A DNA stretch of 64,000 nucleotides from Myxococcota bacterium (lineage in GTDB: Bacteria > Myxococcota_A > UBA9160 > UBA6930), in assembly GCA_028285625.1 (NCBI GenBank), contig JANQOX010000025.1:332461-396460 (forward strand), given 5' to 3'. A program made the position numbers and the translations under genes. The notes under the pieces were generated by a model, which did not search any database, had not been told where the DNA came from, and worked only from the letters and a program-made list of their open reading frames with translations. Of the stretch, positions 16,133 to 25,830 are shown in pieces; position 1 is the first letter of the stretch, and the number at the start of each line of letters is the position of its first letter.

Positions 16133-17674
16133 ATGACCAGCGCAATCCTGATCGCCGACGCCAACGGCGCCCGGGCGCGCCGGGTCGCGGCCGCCTGTGC
16201 GGCTCGTGGCCACTCGACCTGGTTCGCGCGCAACGGCGCCGAGGCCCTGGAGACCGCGCTCGCCGACGTGCCCGACGTGGTGGTCGCAGCAGTGGACCTG
16301 GCCCTGATCGACGGCGTGAAGCTCGCCGAGATCCTGCGCGCGAACCCCCGTACCCGGGAGGCACGGTTCGTGTTCCTCGGGCGCGAGGCGGGCCTGCGCG
16401 GCGGGGGCTTCGACGCATCGCTTCCGCCCTCGGCCGCTGCCGAAGACGTGGCGGCGCGCGTGGAGTCGGTGCTCGACCAGCGCGCGCGGGTGGATGCCGT
16501 CGAGCGGGAGGCCGCGGCCGACCACGAAGTGCAGGGCTCGCTCGGGCAGATCCCGCTGACCGACCTGCTGCAGCTCTTCCACATGAATCGCCGCACCGGC
16601 ACGCTCGAGCTTCAGGGCCGGGAGCCGGGTGGAGGCGAGGAGCGGGGCGCGATCTCGCTGCGCGACGGCAATGTGCTCGGTGCCAACGCCGGGCGGGTGC
16701 AGGGCGAGAAGGCCCTGTTCCGCCTCCTGGCCTGGCGGGACGGGAGCTTCGCGTTCACACCGCGCCCCGTCAGCGCCCCTGCCAAGATCCTGACCCCCAC
16801 CCGGGCCCTGTTGCTCGAGGGGGTCCGCCAGATCGACGAGTGGAACCGGCTGCGCGAGAGGTTGCCGGCCATGGAGGGCCAGATCCGCCTCCAGGTGGAC
16901 GCCGAGGCGCTGCCCAAGGGCGTCCATCCGCTCACCGAAGAGGTGCTGGGGCTGCTCGCGAGCCACGAACGCGTGCGTGACCTGGTGGATGCCTGCCCCT
17001 GGCCCGACTACCAGGTGTTGCGAACGCTCCAGGCCCTGGCCGAGCGCAAGATCATCGCGGTCCAGCGCCGCGAGGACACCGGTGGGCTGGCCGTGGCGAG
17101 CCTGTTCACCAACTCGCAGGTGAGGCGGCTTCGCGACTGGCTACAAGCCGGGCGCCCCCGCGGCAGCCGACCCACCGAAGCCAAGCTTCTGGTGGTTTCG
17201 GCGGACACGGCCACCACCCGCGACTTTGCGCGGCTGCTGGGAGGCCTGCCGGGCATGGACCTCGAGCCGCCGTTCCAGACCGGGGGCTTCCGCGCGGACG
17301 ACGTGACCCCGCTGGGGCGGCTCGCCGTGGGCGATGGCCTGGCGCTCGATCTGATCCACGTGCCGGGGGACGAGGCCTTCGCACCCCTCTGGGCCGCGGC
17401 CGCCCAAGGGGCGCTCGGCACCCTGCTGCTTCTCGGGGGCGACCCGGCCGAGGCCGAAGCCCAGCTGGCTCCGGTGGCGCTGGCCATCCGGAAGAGGCCG
17501 CGGGCCCGCACCTTCCACGTCATGCTGCTGGCCAAGGGCCAGCGGGTAGACGTGCGCGAGCTTCACGAGCGCCTTTCGCTGCTCGATGAGGGCTCGCTCT
17601 TCCTGCTCAAGGTCGAGAGCGAGCGATCGCCGCTCGATCGACTGCGAACGATGCTGGCTCGGGTGATGCCGTGA
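16133..17674 (+). CDS. Receiver-like + DUF4388 (PATAN) + degenerate GTPase-like protein
   Basis: 513-aa signalling protein. N-terminal receiver-like domain (1-115) keeps an Asp at the phospho site (D55 in AAVDLALIDG) but has only one of the two acidic-pocket residues. A DUF4388/PATAN domain (about 133-300) begins at GSLGQIPLTDLLQLFHMNRRTG, a pattern common in Myxococcota and Thermus two-component proteins. The C-terminus (about 350-513) looks like a small GTPase that lost nucleotide binding: HVPGDEAFAPLWAAAAQGAL resembles the G3 PGQ region of MglA-type proteins, but the P-loop position reads VSADTATTRD. ATG 16133 preferred; GTG 16124 also possible. It likely relays signals with the flanking REC and cyclic-nucleotide proteins; partners are unknown. 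Confidence 0.6.
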   Translation: MTSAILIADANGARARRVAAACAARGHSTWFARNGAEALETALADVPDVVVAAVDLALIDGVKLAEILRANPRTREARFVFLGREAGLRGGGFDASLPPSAAAEDVAARVESVLDQRARVDAVEREAAADHEVQGSLGQIPLTDLLQLFHMNRRTGTLELQGREPGGGEERGAISLRDGNVLGANAGRVQGEKALFRLLAWRDGSFAFTPRPVSAPAKILTPTRALLLEGVRQIDEWNRLRERLPAMEGQIRLQVDAEALPKGVHPLTEEVLGLLASHERVRDLVDACPWPDYQVLRTLQALAERKIIAVQRREDTGGLAVASLFTNSQVRRLRDWLQAGRPRGSRPTEAKLLVVSADTATTRDFARLLGGLPGMDLEPPFQTGGFRADDVTPLGRLAVGDGLALDLIHVPGDEAFAPLWAAAAQGALGTLLLLGGDPAEAEAQLAPVALAIRKRPRARTFHVMLLAKGQRVDVRELHERLSLLDEGSLFLLKVESERSPLDRLRTMLARVMP

Positions 17675-17699
17675 GCCATCGCTGTAGGATGGAGATGTC

Positions 17700-18128
17700 A
17701 TGAGCGAGGAAGGGCTGAGCCGCTTCTCGCTGCTCTCGGAGCTGTCGCCCGAGGACCTCGAGGCACTCGAGCCGCACCTGGAACACGAGACGTTCCGGGC
17801 GGGCCGCCAGCTGTTCCGCGAGGGCCAGGAGGCGGATGGCCTTTGGCTGCTCGATCGTGGCCGCGTGCGATTCGAGAGCAAGCGCGTGGACGACCTCGGG
17901 TGTGCCGCGGCCGGCTCGGCGCTCGGGGCGATGTCCCTGGTCACCGTGGGCAGCCGCGAGGTCACTGCCGTGGCCGAAGAGGAAGCCGAGGTGCGCAAGC
18001 TCTCCCGAACGGCGTTTCACCGTCTGATCGAGGATGCGCCGCGGGCCGCCTGCCGCATCCTGGAGGGCGTGCTCCGGGACACGGCGAGCGCCCTGCGCGA
18101 AGGACTCGGAGAGGGCAAGCTCCGCTAG
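17700..18128 (+). CDS. Cyclic nucleotide-binding domain protein
   Basis: A 142-aa stand-alone CNB domain: FSLLSELSPEDLEALEPHLEHETFRAGRQLFREGQEADGL is the usual opening, followed by the beta-roll. The phosphate-binding cassette region (SALGAMSLVTVGSREVTAV) lacks the canonical GE....R.A arrangement, so ligand binding is uncertain. No DNA-binding domain follows, unlike CRP. It starts 25 bp after the DUF4388 gene and probably belongs to the same operon. Confidence 0.75.
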   Translation: MSEEGLSRFSLLSELSPEDLEALEPHLEHETFRAGRQLFREGQEADGLWLLDRGRVRFESKRVDDLGCAAAGSALGAMSLVTVGSREVTAVAEEEAEVRKLSRTAFHRLIEDAPRAACRILEGVLRDTASALREGLGEGKLR

Positions 18129-18302
18129 CGCGCTTGGGGGAGCGGCCCTCAGCCCGGGGACCCTGCCGGGGTCGCCGCAGGCCGCATCGTCGCGCTACAC
18201 TCAGGCGCCAACTCGGGGTGCTCCTTGGCGGAGCTGTATCCGCAGCCCGCCGGCACCCGCGCCGATCCCCAAAGCGGTCACACGCGAGTTGGAGCCCAGC
18301 CC

Positions 18303-19769
18303 ATGAACGACCACCGCATTCGCGAAGGCCTCACCTTCGACGACGTCCTGCTCGTGCCGGCGGCGTCCGAAGTGCTGCCGAAGGACGTCGATCTCCGCAC
18401 GCGGCTCACGCGGGAGATCTCGCTCAACATGCCGCTGGTCTCGGCGGCCATGGACACGGTGACCGAGCACGAGACCGCGATCGCCATGGCCCAGAACGGC
18501 GGGCTCGGCTTCGTCCATCGCAACCTCACACCCAAGCAGCAGGCCGCGGAGGTGGACAAGGTCAAGCGGTCCGAATCGGGCATGATCGTCGACCCGATCA
18601 CCATGGCGCCCGAGCAGCGCATCTCCGAGGCGCTCGAGGTGATGGCCCGCTACCGGATCTCGGGCGTGCCGATCACCCGTGACGGCAAGGCCGTCGGCAT
18701 CCTCACGAACCGCGACCTGCGCTTCGTGAAGGACGTGGACCAGGCGATCTCGGCCGTGATGACGCGCGACGGCCTGGTCAGCGTGCCGCCCGGTACGACC
18801 CTGGAGCGGGCCAAGGAGCTGCTGCACGAGCATCGCATCGAGAAGCTGCTGGTGGTCGACGAGCGCGGTGACCTGCGCGGCTTGATCACGATCAAGGACA
18901 TCGAGAAGAGCGAGCGGTTCCCGCACGCGTCGAAGGACGCCATGGGGCGCCTGCTCTGTGGCGCCGCCGTGGGCGTGGGCCCCGAGTGCGCGGGCCGCGT
19001 GGAGGCGCTCGTCTCGGCGGGCGTCGACGTGGTGGTGGTCGACACGGCGCACGGCCACTCGGCGGGCGTGCTCGAGACCATCCGCGAGCTGCGTCGCAGC
19101 TTTCCCGACCTGCCGCTGGTCGGAGGCAACGTCGCGACCGGCGAAGGCGCCGAGTCTCTGATCAAGGCGGGGGTCTCGGGCGTGAAGGTCGGGGTCGGCC
19201 CGGGCTCGATCTGCACCACGCGGGTCGTGGCCGGCGTGGGGGTGCCCCAGCTCACCGCGGTGATGGATGCGGCCCAGGCTGCGGGGCCCTCGGACGTCCC
19301 GGTGATCTCGGACGGCGGCATCAAGTACTCGGGCGACGTGGTCAAGGCCATCGCCGCCGGCGCGAGCTGCGTGATGATCGGCGGCTTGTTCGCCGGCACC
19401 GACGAGTCGCCGGGCGAGGTGGTGCTGTTCCAGGGCCGCTCGTTCAAGGTCTACCGCGGCATGGGCTCGCTCGGGGCCATGGAGCAACATGGCGGCCGGG
19501 ACCGCTACTTCCAGGGCCACGTGGAAGAAGCCGACAAGCTGGTGCCCGAGGGCATCGAGGGCCGCGTGCCGTATCGGGGCAGCCTCTCGAACTCGATCCA
19601 CCAGCTCATCGGTGGCCTGCGGTCCGGCATGGGCTACTGCGGCGCCGCGGACCTCACGGCGCTTCGGAGTGAAACACGGTTCGTCCGGATCTCGAACGCC
19701 GGTTTGCAGGAGAGCCACGTGCACGACGTGATCGTCACGAAGGAAGCCCCGAACTACCGGATCGAGTAG
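18303..19769 (+). CDS. guaB: Inosine-5'-monophosphate dehydrogenase
   Basis: Oxidises IMP to XMP, the first committed step to GMP. 488 aa; barrel start LTFDDVLLVPA, two CBS domains inserted at about residues 95-205, catalytic loop GPGSICTTR with nucleophile C304, and the flap region with YRGMGS. The ATG at 18303 follows TTGGAG and matches the family start. guaA is 94 bp downstream on the same strand, the usual guaBA pair. Confidence 0.96.
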   Translation: MNDHRIREGLTFDDVLLVPAASEVLPKDVDLRTRLTREISLNMPLVSAAMDTVTEHETAIAMAQNGGLGFVHRNLTPKQQAAEVDKVKRSESGMIVDPITMAPEQRISEALEVMARYRISGVPITRDGKAVGILTNRDLRFVKDVDQAISAVMTRDGLVSVPPGTTLERAKELLHEHRIEKLLVVDERGDLRGLITIKDIEKSERFPHASKDAMGRLLCGAAVGVGPECAGRVEALVSAGVDVVVVDTAHGHSAGVLETIRELRRSFPDLPLVGGNVATGEGAESLIKAGVSGVKVGVGPGSICTTRVVAGVGVPQLTAVMDAAQAAGPSDVPVISDGGIKYSGDVVKAIAAGASCVMIGGLFAGTDESPGEVVLFQGRSFKVYRGMGSLGAMEQHGGRDRYFQGHVEEADKLVPEGIEGRVPYRGSLSNSIHQLIGGLRSGMGYCGAADLTALRSETRFVRISNAGLQESHVHDVIVTKEAPNYRIE

Positions 19770-19863
19770 ACTGACGAGACCCCCGCTCCGTCGTCCCCGA
19801 CATTCATCCGTACCCTCGAGATCCGCGGCCTCCCGGAGGCTCGCGGCGGAGCACCCCCCGGCG

Positions 19864-21426
19864 TTGTCCGTCGATGCGCACCGCGATCGCATCCTGATCC
19901 TCGATTTCGGCTCCCAGTACACGCAGCTGATTGCCCGGCGCATTCGCGAGCAACGCGTGTACTGCGAGATCCATCCGCCGACGATCGGCCTCGAAGAGGT
20001 TCGCGCGTTTGGCCCGGCGGGCATCGTGCTGTCGGGCGGGCCCTCGAGCGTCCTCGCGCCCGAGTCACCGACCCTCGACCCCGCGCTGTTCGAACTCGGC
20101 CTGCCGGTCCTGGGCATCTGCTACGGCCTGCAGTTGATGGCGCACCTGCTCGGCGGACGCGTCGAACGCGCCGACGATCACGAGTACGGCCGTGCTCGGC
20201 TGTCGCTCGACCAGCCGGACCATGCCCTGTTCGCGGGTGTGGCCGCGAAGGGCGGCAACCACACCGTCTGGATGAGCCACGGCGACCGGGTGTTGGCGCT
20301 GCCGCCGGGCTTCGAGGTGCTGGGGACCAGCGAGAACTCGCCCTTCGCCGCCGTCGGCGACGATGCCCGCCAGTTCTACGGCCTGCAGTTCCACCCCGAG
20401 GTGGTCCACACCGAAGACGGTGCGGCGATTCTCGCGAACTTCGTGCATGGCCTGTGCGGCTGTAGCGGGTCCTGGACGGTGGAAGCCTTCGTCGAGGAGG
20501 CGGTGGCCGTCGTCCGCACCCAGGTGGGCGAGGGCCGCGCCGTCTGCGGGCTCTCGGGCGGCGTCGACTCTTCGGTCGCGGCCGCCCTGGTGCACCGAGC
20601 GCTCGGCGATCGCCTGACCTGCATCTTCGTCGACCATGGTCTGCTGCGGCAGGGCGAGCGCCTCGAGGTCGAGAAGGAGTTCGGCGAGCACCTGAACGTG
20701 CGCCTCATCGTGGTCGACGCGCGCGAACGGTTCCTGCGGGCGCTCGCAGGTGTGACCGATCCGGAGCGCAAGCGGCGCATCATCGGGCACCTGTTCATCG
20801 AGGTGTTCGAGGAAGAGGCGCAGCGTCTGGGTGAGGTCGACTTCCTCGTACAGGGCACCCTGTACCCCGACGTGATCGAGAGCGTCTCGGTGCGCGGGCC
20901 CTCGGCCACGATCAAGACCCACCACAACGTGGGCGGCCTCCCCGAGCGCATGCGTCTGGCCCTGGTCGAGCCGCTGCGCGAGCTCTTCAAGGATGAAGTG
21001 CGCGATGCGGGCCGGCTGCTGGGCCTGCCCGAGTCGATGGTGGGTCGCCACCCGTTCCCGGGCCCGGGGCTCGCGATCCGGATCCTGGGCGAAGTCACCG
21101 AAGAGCGCCTGCGCGTGCTGCGTCAGGCCGACGCGATCCTGATCGAAGAGATCCGCCGGGCCGGCTGGTACGACAAGATCTGGCAGGCGTTCGCGGTCTT
21201 CCTGCCCGTGCAGAGCGTCGGCGTGATGGGCGACGAGCGCACCTACGAGAACGCCATCGGCCTGCGCTGCGTCTCGTCGGTCGACGCCATGACGGCCGAC
21301 TGGTCCCGGCTGCCGCACGATCTGCTGGCTGCGATCTCCAGCCGGATCACCAACGAGGTGGGCGGGGTGAACCGGGTGGTCTACGACGTGTCCTCGAAGC
21401 CTCCCGCCACCATCGAGTGGGAGTAG
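19864..21426 (+). CDS. guaA: GMP synthase (glutamine-hydrolysing)
   Basis: Converts XMP to GMP using glutamine and ATP. Amidotransferase domain with LDFGSQYTQLIARRIRE at the start and catalytic Cys in GICYGLQ (near residue 86), triad His/Glu in QFHPEVVHT. ATP-pyrophosphatase P-loop LSGGVDSSVAA near residue 235; C-terminal dimerisation domain ends IEWE as usual. 520 aa. The only start fitting the conserved N-terminus is TTG at 19864; no ATG or GTG is in frame nearby. Ribosome site is weak (CGGAGC), which may keep expression low relative to guaB. Confidence 0.95.
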   Translation: MSVDAHRDRILILDFGSQYTQLIARRIREQRVYCEIHPPTIGLEEVRAFGPAGIVLSGGPSSVLAPESPTLDPALFELGLPVLGICYGLQLMAHLLGGRVERADDHEYGRARLSLDQPDHALFAGVAAKGGNHTVWMSHGDRVLALPPGFEVLGTSENSPFAAVGDDARQFYGLQFHPEVVHTEDGAAILANFVHGLCGCSGSWTVEAFVEEAVAVVRTQVGEGRAVCGLSGGVDSSVAAALVHRALGDRLTCIFVDHGLLRQGERLEVEKEFGEHLNVRLIVVDARERFLRALAGVTDPERKRRIIGHLFIEVFEEEAQRLGEVDFLVQGTLYPDVIESVSVRGPSATIKTHHNVGGLPERMRLALVEPLRELFKDEVRDAGRLLGLPESMVGRHPFPGPGLAIRILGEVTEERLRVLRQADAILIEEIRRAGWYDKIWQAFAVFLPVQSVGVMGDERTYENAIGLRCVSSVDAMTADWSRLPHDLLAAISSRITNEVGGVNRVVYDVSSKPPATIEWE

Positions 21427-21459
21427 GCATGGCCGGTCTCCACTCGTCCGGGAGCAGGC

Positions 21460-24400
21460 GTGGCCCAAGTTCCGTTCACGCACCTCCATCTCCACACCCA
21501 GTACTCGCTCCTCGACGGCGCCATCAAGCACAACCCGCTCTTCGAGCGGACCAAGGCGCTTGGCATGGAGTCCATCGCGATGACCGACCACGGCAACCTG
21601 TTCGGTGCCGTGGAGTTCCACGACAAAGCCCGGGCCAACGGAATCAAGCCCATCCTGGGCTGTGAGGTCTACATCGCCGGCGGCTCGCGCTTCACCAAGG
21701 AGGGGCGCGAGCGAGACGAGCGCGGCTTTGACGCCATCAACCACCTGCTGCTGCTTGCGATGAACGAGACCGGCTACCGCAATCTCATGCGGCTGGTCTC
21801 CAAGGCCTATCTCGAGGGCTTCTACTACAAGCCGCGCATCGACATGGACCTGCTGCGCGACCACAACGAGGGGCTGATCGCCACCTCGGGGTGTCTCTCT
21901 TCCATGGTCTGCCGCCGCATCGTGAACGGTGAGGTCGAGACGGCGTGGTCGCTGGTCGAGGACTTCTCGCGCATCTTCCAGGACCGCTACTACCTCGAGC
22001 TTCAGCGCCACGGCATCCCCGACCAGGATCTGGTGAATGCCGAGCTGCTGAAGATGGCGTCGGACCTGCGGCTGCCGTGCGTCGCCACCAACGACGCCCA
22101 CTACCTCGATCACGACGACCACGACCACCACGATGCCCTGCTGTGCATCGGAACCTCGGCCAACCTTGCCGACGCGAAGCGCTTCCGGTTCGACGGCCAG
22201 GGCTTCTTCGTGCGCTCGGGCGAGCAGATGCTCGAGATCTTCCACGACCATCCCCAGGCGGTGCGCAATACCATGGAGGTGGCCGAGCGCTGCGACGTGG
22301 AGATCCCGTCGGGCGTATTCCACATGCCCGAGTTCCAGGTGCCGGCCGGGGCCACCCGCGAGAGCGTGCTCGAGCGCAACGCCTCCGTTGGGCTGCGCGA
22401 GCGCCTGGGCCTGTCGCCGGATGAGCCCCTGCCGAAGGAGATGGCGGTCTACGGCGAGCGGCTGGCCTACGAGCTCGGCGTGATCAAGGACATGGGCTTC
22501 CCCGGCTACTTCCTGATCGTGGCCGACTTCATCGACTACGCCCGCCGCAGCGGCATCCCGGTGGGGCCGGGTCGGGGCTCCTCGGCGGGAAGCCTGGTGG
22601 CCTGGTCGCTGGGCATCACCGGCGTGGATCCGATCGAGTACGACATCATCTTCGAGCGTTTCCTCAACCCCGAACGGATCTCGATGCCGGACATCGACGT
22701 CGACTTCTGCATGCGCGGGCGCGACCAGGTGATCCGCTACGTCGGCGAGAAGTACGACGGCGAGGGAGACGACGGGCGTCGGGTCTCCCAGATCATCACC
22801 TTCGGGACGCTTCAGGCCCGCGCCGCCATCCGCGACGTGGGCCGCGTGCTGGGAATGCCCTACGGCGACGTGGACCGCATCGCGAAGCTGGTTCCGGACA
22901 CCCTCGGCATCACCTTGGAGCAGGCGCTCGAACAGACGCCCGAGCTGCGCGTGCGGGCCGAGAAGGACGGGCAGGTGGCGCGCCTGCTCGAGACCGCCCA
23001 GCGGCTCGAGGGGCTCACGCGTCACGCGTCCACCCATGCGGCCGGTGTGGTGATCGGCACCGAGCCCCTGATCGACATGGTCCCGCTCTACCGCGACCCG
23101 CGTACGGGCGACGTGATGACGCAGTACAACGGGCCTTGCGTCGAGCGGGTGGGGCTGATCAAGTTCGACTTTCTGGGGCTCAAGACGCTGACCGTGGTGG
23201 CGGATGCCGAGCGCAACGTCCGCGCGCGGCTCCCCGAGTTCTCCGTGGACGACGTGCCGCTCGTGGACGAGCCCACGTTCGACCTGCTGTGCCGGGGCGA
23301 CACCGAGGGCGTGTTCCAGATCGAAGGGCAGGGCATCACCGACCTGGTGAAGAAGCTCAAGCCGCGCGAGTTCAAGGACATCATCCCGCTGGTGGGCCTC
23401 TATCGCCCGGGACCGCTCGGTTCGGGCATGGTGGACGACTTCGTCGACCGCAAGCACGGGCGGAACCCCGTGACCTACCTGGTGCCCGAACTCGAGCCGA
23501 TCCTCGACCAGACCCTGGGCGTGATCGTCTACCAGGACCAGGTGCTCCAGATCGCCAACCAGCTGGGTGGCTATTCGCTGGGCGAGGCCGACCTGCTGCG
23601 CCGCGCCATGGGCAAGAAGAAGCCCGAGGAGATGGCCAAGCACGAGGGCAAGTTCGTGGACGGCTGCGCCGCGAACGGCATCGACCGCGCGAAGGCCGCC
23701 AAGCTGTTCAAGTTGATGGCCGAGTTCGCGGGCTACGGCTTTCCGAAGGCCCACGCCACGGCCTATGCGCTCATCACGTACCAGACGGCCTGGCTGAAGG
23801 CGAACCACCCGCGCGACTTCCTGGCGGCGCTGCTCTCGATCGAAGCGGGCAACCACGACAAGCTCGCGCGCTACATCGCCCACGCCAAGGAAAACAAGAT
23901 CGACGTCCTGCCGCCGGACGTGAACGAGTCGGCGCGCGACTTCACGCCGGTGGCCGAGGGCATCCGCTTCGGGCTCGCCGGCGTGAAGAACGTGGGGGAG
24001 GGCGCCATCGAATCGATCCTGGAGGTGCGCGCCGAGGGCGGCCCCTTCGCGACCCTCTACGACTTCTGCCGGCGCGTGGATGGCCGACGGGTGAATCGGC
24101 GGGTGGTGGAGAGCCTGGTCAAGTGCGGCGCCTTCGACTCGATCGAACCCGCCCGTTCTCGAATCTGGGCGGGGCTCGACGCGGCGCTCGAACAGGGCGC
24201 GTCCGCCCAGCGCGATCGCGAGATCGGTCAGGAGAGCCTCTTCGGCGAACTCGGGGGCGAGGCCCCGGAGCCGACGCTCCCCGAGGCCTCGGCCTGGACC
24301 GAGCAGGAGCGGCTGGGCTTCGAAAAGGAGGTGCTCGGCTTCTACGTGACGGGGCACCCGCTCGGCGTGCATGCCCCCGTGTTGGCCCGGGTGACCGACA

Positions 24401-24954
24401 CCACCGCACTCACGGCAGACGAGAAGGTCGGCCGCGACGTCCGCATCGGCGGGCTGCTCACGGGCCTGCGCGAGACGCGCACCCGGCGAGGCCAGACCAT
24501 GGGCTTTGGCACCCTCGAAGACCTCGAGGGCAGCTTCGAGCTGGTGATCTTCTCGGAGCCCTACCGGCAGAACGTCGAGCTGATGCGCCGGGCATTGTCC
24601 GCCGAGGACGGCGAACCCGTGCCCCTGGTGGTGGCCGGCACGCTCGAGTCCGCCGACCCCTGCAAGGTGCTGCTGCGAGAGGTCTTCGAGCTGGCCCGGG
24701 CCGAGGAGCACCTGGCCGCGCGCGTGCACGTGGAGATGCTGGCCGACGAGGCCAGCCGCGACCGGCTGACGGCCCTGGCGCGCGTGCTTTCGGCGCACCC
24801 CGGCGACTGCTCGGTCGTCGTCCACCTGGTGATCCCGGGCGAGAGCGAGACCTTGATGGCCCTGCCGGACCACCGGGGGGTCGACCCGTCCGACGCACTG
24901 CTTCGCGACGTCGACGGCCTCTTCGGACGGCCGGTGAGTCGGGTGGCGCTTTGA
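21460..24954 (+). CDS. dnaE: DNA polymerase III subunit alpha
   Basis: Replicative polymerase catalytic subunit, 1164 aa. PHP domain at the N-terminus (FTHLHLHTQYSLLDGAIK), polymerase active site PDIDVDFCMRGR near residues 410-420, helix-hairpin-helix region, and OB domain near residue 1000 (GGLLTGLRETRTRRGQ). The motif set is of the DnaE1 type. GTG start with GGGAGCAG upstream, 33 bp after guaA. The TGA overlaps a TTG start of the next gene. Confidence 0.96.
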   Translation: MAQVPFTHLHLHTQYSLLDGAIKHNPLFERTKALGMESIAMTDHGNLFGAVEFHDKARANGIKPILGCEVYIAGGSRFTKEGRERDERGFDAINHLLLLAMNETGYRNLMRLVSKAYLEGFYYKPRIDMDLLRDHNEGLIATSGCLSSMVCRRIVNGEVETAWSLVEDFSRIFQDRYYLELQRHGIPDQDLVNAELLKMASDLRLPCVATNDAHYLDHDDHDHHDALLCIGTSANLADAKRFRFDGQGFFVRSGEQMLEIFHDHPQAVRNTMEVAERCDVEIPSGVFHMPEFQVPAGATRESVLERNASVGLRERLGLSPDEPLPKEMAVYGERLAYELGVIKDMGFPGYFLIVADFIDYARRSGIPVGPGRGSSAGSLVAWSLGITGVDPIEYDIIFERFLNPERISMPDIDVDFCMRGRDQVIRYVGEKYDGEGDDGRRVSQIITFGTLQARAAIRDVGRVLGMPYGDVDRIAKLVPDTLGITLEQALEQTPELRVRAEKDGQVARLLETAQRLEGLTRHASTHAAGVVIGTEPLIDMVPLYRDPRTGDVMTQYNGPCVERVGLIKFDFLGLKTLTVVADAERNVRARLPEFSVDDVPLVDEPTFDLLCRGDTEGVFQIEGQGITDLVKKLKPREFKDIIPLVGLYRPGPLGSGMVDDFVDRKHGRNPVTYLVPELEPILDQTLGVIVYQDQVLQIANQLGGYSLGEADLLRRAMGKKKPEEMAKHEGKFVDGCAANGIDRAKAAKLFKLMAEFAGYGFPKAHATAYALITYQTAWLKANHPRDFLAALLSIEAGNHDKLARYIAHAKENKIDVLPPDVNESARDFTPVAEGIRFGLAGVKNVGEGAIESILEVRAEGGPFATLYDFCRRVDGRRVNRRVVESLVKCGAFDSIEPARSRIWAGLDAALEQGASAQRDREIGQESLFGELGGEAPEPTLPEASAWTEQERLGFEKEVLGFYVTGHPLGVHAPVLARVTDTTALTADEKVGRDVRIGGLLTGLRETRTRRGQTMGFGTLEDLEGSFELVIFSEPYRQNVELMRRALSAEDGEPVPLVVAGTLESADPCKVLLREVFELARAEEHLAARVHVEMLADEASRDRLTALARVLSAHPGDCSVVVHLVIPGESETLMALPDHRGVDPSDALLRDVDGLFGRPVSRVAL

Positions 24955-25721
24955 GGGCCCGGGCTCTGAGCGCTTGGCTCCGGCCCCTCAGCCGGGCGCT
25001 GCTGCTCGCGGGCGCGCTGCTCGCCGCCGCTGCGGCGCCGGCCGAAGTGCGCCGGGTGGAGCTGGTCGGGGCGCTCGCCATCGTCGACCCGCCTCCGCCC
25101 ACACGCCAGGCCGTACTCGAAGAGGCGATTCGGTTGGCCGTCGCACAGGTCGCCCGAGATCTGGCGGGCGGGCCAGCGGCCATCGGCCCCCGCTCGGGGA
25201 CGCCCACCGGCGCCGAGGCCCGCGAGTGGATCGCGAGGCTGGGGGCCCCAGGCCGAAGCTTCGTCGTCCGCTACGAGGCACTCGAGGACCTGGGAGAGCG
25301 CACCAGCCAGGCCTCAGGCCTGCGTGAGCGAGCGGTCCTGGCCGAGGTGCACGTGGATGCGGGCCGGGTGGCCGACGCGCTGCTGGCGGCCGGCATCGCC
25401 GTGGACGACGGCCGCAACGCACCCGCCGAGCGCTTCGTGGTCGAAGTGCGAGAGCTGGGCTCCTGGGAGGCGCTCGCGGGCCTGCGGCGCGAGATGCTGG
25501 GGGCAGGCGGCGCCAGCGTGGCGATCCCTACCGAACTCGTTCCAGGCCGGGCCCGGCTCCAGGTAGAGGCCCCAGGGGGTCCCGAGCGACTCCTGGAGCG
25601 ACTGCTCGCCACCCCACCGGAGGGGCTTCGAATCGAGCCTCTGGCTGCCGAATCGGGGCTTCTCGTGGTCCGCGTCCGGACCGTCGAAACGCCGTCTCCG
25701 GCGTTTGACACGCAACATTGA
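24951..25721 (+). CDS. Exported protein of unknown function
   Basis: 256 aa. A TTG whose last two bases form the start of the dnaE TGA (TTGA overlap) opens the frame; it gives a basic start, then a hydrophobic stretch RALLLAGALLAAAAAPAEV, a good Sec signal peptide. The mature part is alpha/beta: VRRVELVGALAIVDPPPP, an alanine-rich helix, later FVVEVRELGSWEALAGLRR. The pattern faintly recalls N-terminal domains of outer-membrane-associated flagellar FlgT or DUF2066 proteins, but I would not assign either. Coupling to dnaE is probably only positional. Confidence 0.6.
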   Translation: MRARALSAWLRPLSRALLLAGALLAAAAAPAEVRRVELVGALAIVDPPPPTRQAVLEEAIRLAVAQVARDLAGGPAAIGPRSGTPTGAEAREWIARLGAPGRSFVVRYEALEDLGERTSQASGLRERAVLAEVHVDAGRVADALLAAGIAVDDGRNAPAERFVVEVRELGSWEALAGLRREMLGAGGASVAIPTELVPGRARLQVEAPGGPERLLERLLATPPEGLRIEPLAAESGLLVVRVRTVETPSPAFDTQH

Positions 25722-25733
25722 AATAGGTACAGA
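25705..25733 (+). promoter_or_regulatory. Candidate promoter of tRNA-Val
   Basis: Perfect -35 TTGACA at 25705-25710; with a 17-bp spacer the -10 reads TACAGA (25728-25733), 21 bp before the tRNA. The stretch is markedly AT-richer than its surroundings. The -35 lies inside the last codons of the exported-protein gene. Confidence 0.55.
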
Positions 25734-25754
25734 TTCCGGGCGTTTACGCGTTTC

Positions 25755-25830
25755 AGGCACGTAGCTCAGTGGCTAGAGCGCCGCCTTGACACGGCGGAGG
25801 TCGGCGGTTCGAGCCCGCCCGTGCCTACCA
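25755..25830 (+). tRNA. tRNA-Val (anticodon GAC)
   Basis: Full cloverleaf: acceptor AGGCACG paired with CGTGCCT, D-stem GCTC/GAGC, anticodon stem CCGCC/GGCGG with loop TTGACAC, T-stem GGCGG/CCGCC with loop TTCGAGC. Discriminator A and CCA are encoded. Reads GUC/GUU codons. Confidence 0.95.

Noticed and set aside
12398..16966. Uninterrupted 1522-codon minus-strand ORF
   Set aside because: It lies antisense to miaB and two signalling genes and has no domain signal. High GC at third codon positions suppresses stops on the opposite strand.
20065..24873. Uninterrupted 1602-codon minus-strand ORF
   Set aside because: Antisense shadow of guaA and dnaE, His/Arg/Ala-rich and without a plausible start or family.
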